Origin: Promethearchaeota archaeon
GTDB lineage: Archaea > Asgardarchaeota > Lokiarchaeia > Sigynarchaeales > SOKP01
Reading direction: 5' to 3'
Assembly (NCBI GenBank): GCA_019057735.1
Contig: JAHLWV010000149.1
Span: 1 to 5,871, forward strand
DNA: 5,871 nt
The notes under the pieces are model-generated. The model was not told where the DNA came from, ran no database searches, and saw only the letters and a list, made by a program, of their open reading frames with translations. Position 1 is the stretch's first letter; each line of letters begins with the position of its first letter. Shown in pieces: positions 1 through 5,719 of the stretch. The translations under genes and the position numbers were made by a program.

Positions 1-182
1 TTATCGTTTTATTTGCATAAGATTTTTTACTGATTGAGTCGTAATTATGTCGATAATGTTATGTTTCTAAGTAGTTGATTGTTTTTAAACAAAAATTGCT
101 TACTCGATTTATGATTTTTACCCAATCTTTTTATTAATTAGCATATTTAAAAGAAAAACACTGAAATTAAGTAGAGTATTAC

Positions 183-196
183 TTATAATATATATT
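183..196 (+). promoter_or_regulatory. candidate archaeal TATA box for the six-gene operon
   Basis: The run TTATAATATATATT is the best TATA-like element in the leader. With the usual archaeal spacing of about 25 bases, transcription would begin near 212-220, giving a 5' leader of roughly 55-60 bases. A second candidate, TATTTAAAAG near 144-153, would give a longer leader. I did not find a clear BRE, and in such AT-rich DNA these boxes occur often by chance. No properly spaced bacterial -35/-10 pair stands out. Confidence 0.35.
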
Positions 197-260
197 AACC
201 AATTCAAATTTGATCTGGTAAGCGTAACTATGAAGCCTAACTGACATCAAGAAAAAAAGA

Positions 261-267
261 AAGGTGA
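261..267 (+). promoter_or_regulatory. Shine-Dalgarno site of gene 1
   Basis: AAGGTGA lies six bases before the ATG at 274. It matches the core of the complement of the archaeal 16S rRNA 3' end (AGGAGGTGAT) and supports this ATG as the start. It is the strongest ribosome site in the window, as expected for the first gene of the operon. Confidence 0.7.
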
Positions 268-273
268 ATAAAA

Positions 274-1191
274 ATGCTAGATGAAATTAAAGTGAGTGAT
301 GCAGACGATACGGAAGTTCCGAGAGAAAAAATTAAACTCCAGTTTCATTATTACTTGAGTATTTTTTTTGTAATTTATTATTTATCTTATGTTGTTTCTG
401 GAATCATTTTTATGACTTACATAATTATTATATTTGTTCCATATGTTTTGTTAGTGGATAATCTCCTTGTAATATTTACAAACATTAATTCATTAATGGC
501 TTTTTTGGCTTTACCTTTAGTCATTATTATTAGTTATTTATCTCGCTTATTTATCGTAGGTTTAATATCTCGAATTTTCTGGAGATTCACTGAATATAGA
601 AGTCCTACGAAAGATGGCGTAATTCCACGAAATATCGGTTCCAAAACTGCTAATTATTACCATATAAGATCTTTTATGCTAAAATACGGAAAAAACTCAT
701 TTATGAAAGGAGTTTTTCCTTGGTTGGCAAATTGGTTCTTTAATTTTGTAGGAACTGGGATTATTAAAAAAGGCTCTACATTAGAAGAATCAGTTGTTAC
801 AGATAAAAACATAAACGTTGGAAGGAATTGCTACATCGGTGTTAATTCTGCATTATCTTCGCACTTTGTAGAAGGAATCTTTGGCAATATCGTTTTTTTC
901 GAAATCAAGTTAGGTGACAATGTTACACTAGGTGGATTTAACAATATTGCGCCTGGATGTGAATTAAGCGATAACTCGTATCTCTTACCAATTGCGGCTG
1001 CGACTAAGCACAATAAAACTAAAGGGGATAATTATTACTTTGGAATGCCATTCCGACGCATATTTAAGAAGAAAATAATGGATTATTTAAAAGTAACGGA
1101 AGGAGATTTAGAACGAGCTGAGGAATTAAGAGTTAGACAGGAGAATGAAAAATTAAAAAGACAGAAAAAAATAACATATGAAGAGAATTAA
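274..1191 (+). CDS. membrane-anchored left-handed beta-helix (hexapeptide-repeat) protein, paralogue 1
   Basis: A 305-residue protein. A polar N-terminus (1-26) is followed by two long hydrophobic stretches, about 28-61 and 74-103, giving two to four membrane segments. A linker with KDGVIPRN (113-120) and an aromatic block, FPWLANWFFNFVG (148-160), precedes imperfect hexapeptide repeats at about 178-260 (INVGRN, CYIGVN, VTLGGF, NNIAPG). Residues 196-210 hold a conserved SH...EGIFGNI block that interrupts the repeats. The tail (275-305) is charged and may form a helix or coiled coil. The layout resembles one module of the Pls/NRPS-terminal domain, a beta-helix family related to acyltransferases, and H197 sits where that family has a conserved His (from memory). 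The ATG has a good ribosome site and TAA ends the gene. Substrate and activity are unknown. It is first in the operon, 29 bases before its nearest relative. Confidence 0.85.
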   Translation: MLDEIKVSDADDTEVPREKIKLQFHYYLSIFFVIYYLSYVVSGIIFMTYIIIIFVPYVLLVDNLLVIFTNINSLMAFLALPLVIIISYLSRLFIVGLISRIFWRFTEYRSPTKDGVIPRNIGSKTANYYHIRSFMLKYGKNSFMKGVFPWLANWFFNFVGTGIIKKGSTLEESVVTDKNINVGRNCYIGVNSALSSHFVEGIFGNIVFFEIKLGDNVTLGGFNNIAPGCELSDNSYLLPIAAATKHNKTKGDNYYFGMPFRRIFKKKIMDYLKVTEGDLERAEELRVRQENEKLKRQKKITYEEN

Positions 1192-1196
1192 TAATA

Positions 1197-1247
1197 AAAT
1201 AGTGAGGAAGGTAGTAGATTTTGATTGAAGATATAAGTGATTCTGGA
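1197..1247 (+). repeat. leader and first codons shared with gene 3 (copy 1)
   Basis: These 51 bases match 2132-2182 with four mismatches by hand count. They include the 24 bases before the TTG start (one mismatch) and the first nine codons. The shared leader holds GTGAGGA (1202-1208), the probable ribosome site, although GAGG lies 13 bases before the TTG, which is long. Two consecutive TAG stops (1212-1217), in frame with the gene, fix the start at or after 1218. The copy shows that the tandem duplication included the translation-initiation region. Confidence 0.8.
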
Positions 1248-2117
1248 TCGGATATTCCGCGGGAATTAGTTCACTTCCAGTATCATAAATACATGGCATT
1301 CTTCTTTGCTATCTATGTGGGTTCTTATTTAGCGCCAGTCATAGTTCTCATGTTTTACCTCTTCCTAATCTTAAAACCCTTGTTCTTAGAAGTAGAAAGT
1401 TTTATTGTTATCCTTACGAGTCTTGACTCTTTAATTGTTTTTTTAACTATTCCACTCGTTGTTATTATCTTCTATTTATCTCACCTCTTTTTCTTAGGAG
1501 TGTTTACACGAATTTTATGGAGCTATACGGAAAAGAAGAGTCCTTCCAAGGATGGTATAATTCCTCGCGATATAAATTCAAAAACAGCGGATTTTTACCA
1601 CTACAGAAGCTTCATGATTAAATACGGAAAGAACGCTTTCATGAAAGGATTTTTCCCTTGGTTGATTAATTGGTTTCTTAATTTTGTGGGTGCTGGTGTT
1701 ATAGATAAAGGCACCACATTTGAAGAATCGGTACTTAACGATAGAAACATAGTTGTTGGTAAAAATTGCTATATTGGCGTAAACTCCACGCTATGTACTC
1801 ACGTAGTAGAGGGTATTTTTGGAAATATTATTTACTTTAAAATTGTATTAGGGGAAAACGTCACCCTAGGCGGATTCAATCAAATTGGACCCGGGGGCGA
1901 TTTAAAAGAAAATTCTTACTTATTACCAATGGCCGCAGCAACAAAATTTAACACTACGAAGGGAGATAATTACTACTTCGGGATGCCATTACGTCGCATC
2001 TTTAAGAAGAAAATAATGAATTACTTAAAAATAAGCGAAGAGGATTTATCTCGAGCTGAAGAATTAAGAGTTAGACAAGAAAAAGAAAAATTAGAAAAAC
2101 AAAAGAAAGGAAAATAA
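1221..2117 (+). CDS. membrane-anchored left-handed beta-helix (hexapeptide-repeat) protein, paralogue 2
   Basis: A 298-residue paralogue of gene 1. It has a short polar N-terminus (1-22), hydrophobic stretches at about 24-56 and 61-100, the linker KDGIIPRD (110-117), the aromatic block FPWLINWFLNFVG (145-157), beta-helix repeats at about 175-258 and a charged tail (274-298). H194 and the EGIFGNI block are kept. It is about 77% identical to gene 3 over the first 290 residues by hand count. The start is TTG at 1221: TAG stops lie in frame just upstream, and the resulting MIED N-terminus matches gene 1 (MLDE) and gene 3 (MIED). It differs from both neighbours at several otherwise shared beta-helix positions: GPGG instead of APGC, STLCTH instead of SAL(S/A)SH, and MPLRR instead of MPFRR. 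This suggests altered specificity, but function is unknown. Confidence 0.85.
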   Translation: MIEDISDSGSDIPRELVHFQYHKYMAFFFAIYVGSYLAPVIVLMFYLFLILKPLFLEVESFIVILTSLDSLIVFLTIPLVVIIFYLSHLFFLGVFTRILWSYTEKKSPSKDGIIPRDINSKTADFYHYRSFMIKYGKNAFMKGFFPWLINWFLNFVGAGVIDKGTTFEESVLNDRNIVVGKNCYIGVNSTLCTHVVEGIFGNIIYFKIVLGENVTLGGFNQIGPGGDLKENSYLLPMAAATKFNTTKGDNYYFGMPLRRIFKKKIMNYLKISEEDLSRAEELRVRQEKEKLEKQKKGK

Positions 2118-2131
2118 AATAATTATTCATT

Positions 2132-2182
2132 AAATAGTGAGGAATGTAGTAGATTTTGATTGAAGATACTAGTGATTCTAGA
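2132..2182 (+). repeat. leader and first codons shared with gene 2 (copy 2)
   Basis: Second copy of the 51-base segment at 1197-1247. It carries the same GTGAGGA site (2137-2143), the same TAGTAG in-frame stops (2147-2152) and the same TTG start (2156). The 24-base leader differs only at the base 11 positions before the start (T here, G in copy 1). Upstream of this block the two intergenic regions no longer match clearly. Confidence 0.8.
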
Positions 2183-3076
2183 CCTGAATTTCGAAAGGAA
2201 ATTGTTCAATTCCAATATCAGAAATATATTGCTTTCTTCTTTTTTATTTATATTGGCTCTTATTTAGCGCCAGTCATAGGTCTAATGTTTTACCTCTTCT
2301 TAATATTAAAACCCTTATTTTTAGAAGTAGATAGCTTTATCGTTATCCTTACTAGGCTTGATTCTTTAATTATTTTTTTAACACTTCCACTTGTGGTTAT
2401 TGTCTTCTATTTAATACACCTATTTTTCTTAGGAGTGTTTACAAGAATTGCATGGAAATTTACAGAGAAAAGAAGCCCATCTAAAGATGGTATAATTCCT
2501 CGCAATATATCTTCTAAAACAGCAGACTATTACCACTATAGAAGTTTCATGATTAAATACGGAAAGAACGCTTTCACGAAAGGAATTTTCCCTTGGCTGG
2601 CAAACTGGTTTTTTAATTTTGTGGGAGCTAGCGTTATTGCTAGGGGCACAACTTTCGAAGAATCTGTTGGTAATGATCGATATATTGATGTTGGAAAAAA
2701 TTGTTATATAGGAGTGAATTCGGCATTAGCTTCTCATACTGTTGAGGGTATTTTTGGTAACATCGTCTTTTTTAAAGTAACAGCTGAAGATAATGTTACG
2801 CTCGGAGGCTTTAATGTAGTAGCTCCGGGGTGTGTGTTAAAGGATAACTCTTACTTATTACCAATGGCTGCAGCAACAAAATTTAACACAACCAAAGGAG
2901 ATCATTTCTATTATGGGATGCCTTTTAGACGAATCTTCAAGAAGAAAGTAATGGAATACTTAAAAGTTAGCGAAGAAGATTTGAAAAGGGCAGAAGAACT
3001 AAGAATTAAGCAAGTAAACGCGAAACTTAACAGTTCAAATCAAGAAGAACAAAATAGTATAGAACAACTAAATTAA
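2156..3076 (+). CDS. membrane-anchored left-handed beta-helix (hexapeptide-repeat) protein, paralogue 3
   Basis: A 306-residue protein and the closest relative of gene 2. It has hydrophobic stretches at about 24-56 and 61-100, the linker KDGIIPRN (110-117), the block FPWLANWFFNFVG (145-157), hexapeptide repeats at about 175-258, H194 in SALASH and the EGIFGNI block. The tail is longer than in gene 2 and ends in a Gln/Asn/Ser-rich stretch (about 287-306) instead of Lys/Glu. The start is TTG at 2156, fixed by in-frame TAG codons just upstream and by the shared leader. In the membrane half it is about 85% identical to gene 2. In the beta-helix half it often agrees with gene 1 instead (APGC, MPFRR, LANWFFNFVG). 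Family assignment to beta-helix acyltransferase-like proteins is firm; the reaction is not known. Confidence 0.85.
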   Translation: MIEDTSDSRPEFRKEIVQFQYQKYIAFFFFIYIGSYLAPVIGLMFYLFLILKPLFLEVDSFIVILTRLDSLIIFLTLPLVVIVFYLIHLFFLGVFTRIAWKFTEKRSPSKDGIIPRNISSKTADYYHYRSFMIKYGKNAFTKGIFPWLANWFFNFVGASVIARGTTFEESVGNDRYIDVGKNCYIGVNSALASHTVEGIFGNIVFFKVTAEDNVTLGGFNVVAPGCVLKDNSYLLPMAAATKFNTTKGDHFYYGMPFRRIFKKKVMEYLKVSEEDLKRAEELRIKQVNAKLNSSNQEEQNSIEQLN

Positions 3077-3094
3077 AAAAAGATGTGAAATAGA

Positions 3095-4009
3095 ATGGCA
3101 GAAGAAGAAAAAAATAAGCATGATGTTGTTAAGGAAGATGATGAGACAGATGATGAATCAGATTTCATTATAGATTTTACAACAAGCTCAGCAATAAATA
3201 GAGTAAGTTTGAAATTTTTAGTAGTGTATGTTCCAATATTTTGGTTTAGCGGCTTAGTGGTGTCAACCCTATGGTATGGTTACACTGTTAGTACCGTACC
3301 TTGGATCATCAAATTATTATTTTTGCCACTTTTATTGTTATTCTTTTCGTTTCTTTTCATATTTAGTTGCTTGTTCTTCAGTAAATTATTACTAATTTTT
3401 ATTAACCTTATTCACCTCCCTAAAGAGGGAATATTCCGGACTGACAAAGGTGACACCGATTTTGAGTTTTGGAGGATTAGAACCGAGATTAAGAAGATAA
3501 CTTTATGGTTAATACGAAATTGGCCATTGCCATGGATTGACGTAATAGCATTTCGTTGGTTTGGAATAAAGATGGATTTTTCAAGCCATTTGAACGACGC
3601 CTGGTGTGATGCTGAATTTATTAAATTTGGAAAAAACGTTACTATTGGCCAGGGCGCTGCTATTATGAGCTCGATGGTAGTAGGTAATTACCTCATCATT
3701 AAAACGATCAGATTTGATGATTATTCGCTCGTAGGAGGTCAGTGTACTATCGCCCCCGGTACGCATTTTGGTGAAGATACAGTGCTCGGTGCGGTATCCG
3801 TAACAACCCTGAATCAAAAATTAGAAGCGGGATGGATCTACACTGGTATACCAGCAAGGAAGCTAAAACTTAATAAATACGCGGAAATGCGGAGAGATAT
3901 TATTCGTAAAGTTGATGTTGACAAAGAAGAAAACATCGAAACCGAGTACGAAGTTAATATTGATGAAGATAAAAAGCACTTACTTAAAAAAAAGAGGAAA
4001 AGTGATTGA
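3095..4009 (+). CDS. membrane-anchored hexapeptide-repeat acyltransferase-like protein, second subfamily (a)
   Basis: A 304-residue protein. The N-terminus (1-28) is very acidic and probably disordered. Hydrophobic stretches lie at about 37-62 and 70-106. The linker LPKEGIFRTD (108-117) and WRIR (126-129) align with the corresponding linker of genes 1-3. The beta-helix runs over about 175-255: FIKFGKN, VTIGQG, MVVGNY, IAPGTHFG, then WIYTGIPARK (247-256), the typical closing turn of hexapeptide acyltransferases. The shared histidine of genes 1-3 is replaced in an SSM context; H224 in PGTH is kept in gene 5. The tail is charged (KKHLLKKKRKSD). The ATG at 3095 is preceded by GATGTGA (3082-3088), one base off GGTGA, with six bases of spacing. 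The stop TGA lies one base before the next start, so coupled translation is likely. Substrate unknown. Confidence 0.85.
   Translation: MAEEEKNKHDVVKEDDETDDESDFIIDFTTSSAINRVSLKFLVVYVPIFWFSGLVVSTLWYGYTVSTVPWIIKLLFLPLLLLFFSFLFIFSCLFFSKLLLIFINLIHLPKEGIFRTDKGDTDFEFWRIRTEIKKITLWLIRNWPLPWIDVIAFRWFGIKMDFSSHLNDAWCDAEFIKFGKNVTIGQGAAIMSSMVVGNYLIIKTIRFDDYSLVGGQCTIAPGTHFGEDTVLGAVSVTTLNQKLEAGWIYTGIPARKLKLNKYAEMRRDIIRKVDVDKEENIETEYEVNIDEDKKHLLKKKRKSD
4001..4006 (+). promoter_or_regulatory. ribosome site that decides the start of gene 5
   Basis: AGTGAT lies four bases before the ATG at 4011, inside the last codons of gene 4. It matches the 3' part of the archaeal Shine-Dalgarno consensus (GGTGAT). A GAGG a little upstream (3994-3997) may contribute. 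This favours 4011 over the in-frame ATG at 3912. Confidence 0.5.
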
Positions 4010-4010
4010 A

Positions 4011-4907
4011 ATGAGCGTTCCTAATTCTATGCGTGTAGGTCCATTTTGTGCATCGGTCTTAGTTAAGAAAAAGTACTTGATAGCGTATATATTTTTGATT
4101 TGGATAAGTTTAATTCCCGCTATATTGGAAATTTGGTGGTACTGGCAGATGTTATGGTACGAGATTCGACCTCTCCATTTTTATGTGTTTTTACCCCTTT
4201 TTCTGCTTGTTATCTATGTTACAACTGTTTTTGCGGCTATTTTTTTCGCAAAAATTCTGTTAATGATCGCTAGGATTTTCCATAAACCAAAAGAGGGTGT
4301 GTTTCTTAGAGATCCTTCTGATAGGGATTACCGTTATTGGAGTCTTAGAAACACGATAAAAAAATGGCCTACTTGGCTCGCCCATAAATTTCCATTTCCC
4401 TTCTTAGATAATATCTGCTTTAAAATGTTTGGCGTAAAAACTAAATTTTCTAATTCCCTTTTTGAAGGCTGGGTAGATACAGAGTTTATAGAGTTCGGTA
4501 AAAATGTAGTTATTGGACAAGGTGCTATTGTTCAGTCATCTGTTATTATTGGAAATTTTTTAATTATCAGAAAAACAGTTATCGAGGAGAATGTCCGAGT
4601 TGGAGCACACGTCATTATTATGCCAGGAACTCATATAGGAAAAAACTGTATCTTGAACACTTGGTCTTCTACTATGGTAGGGCAGGAATTAGAAGAAGGA
4701 TGGATATATAATGGTGGTCCGGCAAAAAAATTTAAGAAAAATAGGTTTTTTGAGGATATCCCAATTGAAAAACTGACTAAATCTATCGGAGATATGGGAG
4801 AATTGTTAAAAAAATACGATGAACAACGTGTAGCTAGAGTAACTAAGAAGCGAAGATCCCTTAAGAGGAAAGATAAAGAGGAAAAAGACACGGAAGAAAA
4901 AGAATAA
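4011..4907 (+). CDS. membrane-anchored hexapeptide-repeat acyltransferase-like protein, second subfamily (b)
   Basis: A 298-residue protein if started at ATG 4011. The frame is open upstream to an ATG at 3912, but that would add 33 Lys/Thr-rich residues overlapping the gene 4 tail, with no counterpart in the paralogues. Hydrophobic stretches lie at about 22-50 and 56-91. The linker KPKEGVFLRD (92-101) and beta-helix repeats at about 158-240 follow: FIEFGKN, VVIGQG, VRVGAH, IMPGTHIG, closing with WIYNGGPAKK (231-240). It is roughly half identical to gene 4 across the beta-helix by eye. H200 in VGAH has no match in gene 4, which has Gln there; H208 in PGTH is shared. The tail (about 266-298) is highly charged with alternating Lys/Arg and Glu. 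It starts one base after gene 4 and ends two bases before gene 6. An acyltransferase role is inferred from the fold only. Confidence 0.85.
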   Translation: MSVPNSMRVGPFCASVLVKKKYLIAYIFLIWISLIPAILEIWWYWQMLWYEIRPLHFYVFLPLFLLVIYVTTVFAAIFFAKILLMIARIFHKPKEGVFLRDPSDRDYRYWSLRNTIKKWPTWLAHKFPFPFLDNICFKMFGVKTKFSNSLFEGWVDTEFIEFGKNVVIGQGAIVQSSVIIGNFLIIRKTVIEENVRVGAHVIIMPGTHIGKNCILNTWSSTMVGQELEEGWIYNGGPAKKFKKNRFFEDIPIEKLTKSIGDMGELLKKYDEQRVARVTKKRRSLKRKDKEEKDTEEKE

Positions 4908-4909
4908 AC

Positions 4910-5698
4910 ATGAAAGTTGGATATGTTCAAACTTCTCCAGTTTTTGGTGAAATAACTCAAAACTTTGAACAAGTTGAAAAATTACTTGGTAGCACGAAAG
5001 CAGAATTGATTGTGTTACCCGAACTCTTCGCAACAGGATACACATTTATATCTAAGGAAGAAGCAGAATCTAAGGCTGAAAACACTGAAGGAGAAACCGC
5101 CAAATTCTTAATGGGATTAGCCGAAAAAACAGGTGCTGTGGTTGTCGGCGGATTCATAGAAAAAGATGGTAATCAAATTTTTAATTCGTCCATGATAGTA
5201 TCTGATGCCGAAGTTCTTGGTACTTTTCGGAAGCTTCACCTTTACTACAAAGAGAAAATGTGGTTTTCTCCAGGAAACAAACCTTTAAAAATATATAAAG
5301 TGAATGACACGAATGTAGGAATCATGATTTGTTTCGATTGGTTCTTTCCGGAGACTTGTCGGACTCTCGCCCTTCTTGGAGCAGACATTATAGCTCATCC
5401 AGCTAATTTAGTACTTCCTTATTGTCAAACTGCTATGATAACTCGTTGTTTGGTAAATCGAGTTTTTGCTGTAACTTCTAATAGAATTGGAACCGAAGTT
5501 AGAGGAGAAGATAATTTTACATTTACGGGTGGTAGCCAAATTACCGCTTATAACGGTGAAGTGCTCTCATCCGCACCAAAAGATAAACCACATATTGATT
5601 TTGTTGAAATAGATGTTACAAAAGCGAGAGATAAAAATCTTAACAAATATAATAATGTATTTGAGGATAGAAGAACGGATTTATATTCTCTTGAGTAA
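4910..5698 (+). CDS. carbon-nitrogen hydrolase (nitrilase superfamily), Pyrococcus nitrilase-like
   Basis: A soluble 262-residue enzyme with no signal peptide, predicted to hydrolyse a C-N bond in a nitrile or small amide in the cytoplasm. The Glu-Lys-Cys triad is complete: E38 in LPELFATGY, K108 in FRKLHLYYKEK, and C141 in MICFDWFFPE; E115 is a candidate for the accessory glutamate. From memory, the length and the stretches ICFDWFFPE, RTLAL-GADIIAHPANLV and C-terminal FEDRR closely match the characterised Pyrococcus abyssi nitrilase and its P. horikoshii relative; the former acts on small aliphatic dinitriles. The natural substrate is uncertain, and annotation as an omega-amidase or N-carbamoyl-type amidase would also be reasonable. 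The ATG at 4910 lies two bases after gene 5, with only a weak, distant GGAAG upstream, so translation is probably coupled. It is the last gene of the operon. Confidence 0.9.
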   Translation: MKVGYVQTSPVFGEITQNFEQVEKLLGSTKAELIVLPELFATGYTFISKEEAESKAENTEGETAKFLMGLAEKTGAVVVGGFIEKDGNQIFNSSMIVSDAEVLGTFRKLHLYYKEKMWFSPGNKPLKIYKVNDTNVGIMICFDWFFPETCRTLALLGADIIAHPANLVLPYCQTAMITRCLVNRVFAVTSNRIGTEVRGEDNFTFTGGSQITAYNGEVLSSAPKDKPHIDFVEIDVTKARDKNLNKYNNVFEDRRTDLYSLE

Positions 5699-5719
5699 AT
5701 GGAGATAACATCAGAGAAA

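Larger units (their letters stand above)
1..273. other. non-coding leader region upstream of the operon
   Basis: I see no convincing gene here. All three + frames meet a stop within about 40 bases of the left edge, and the one short - strand frame ending at base 1 (about 20 codons) has no start or protein-like character. The stretch is strongly AT-rich, with scattered A and T runs. Its right part holds a TATA-like box and the Shine-Dalgarno site of the first gene. The extreme left could be the last few codons of an upstream + gene or the promoter of a divergent gene outside the window; neither can be decided from this sequence. Confidence 0.6.

Noticed and set aside
1..66. Short - strand frame ending at the TAA complement of bases 1-3
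   Set aside because: About 20 codons with no convincing start or ribosome site, in very AT-rich DNA.
76..114. TTGATT / TTGCTT / TATGAT boxes resembling a bacterial promoter
   Set aside because: The spacings do not fit a -35/-10 pair and such words are common in AT-rich DNA; the gene content favours an archaeal TATA promoter.
831..1013. 60-codon open frame on the - strand inside gene 1
   Set aside because: It lies fully antisense to a well-supported gene, has no ribosome site and no protein-like pattern; it is a shadow of the + gene.
1197..2182. Shared leaders as CRISPR repeats or a mobile-element boundary
   Set aside because: There are only two copies, spaced by one full gene and continuing into homologous coding sequence; tandem gene duplication explains them.
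3581..3817. 78-codon open frame on the - strand inside gene 4
   Set aside because: Antisense to the conserved beta-helix coding region, with no recognisable motif or start signal.
4631..5157. Three overlapping - strand open frames across the gene 5/gene 6 junction
   Set aside because: Their Ser/Phe-rich sequences are the complement of Lys/Glu-rich coding DNA, and they overlap each other and two firm + genes.
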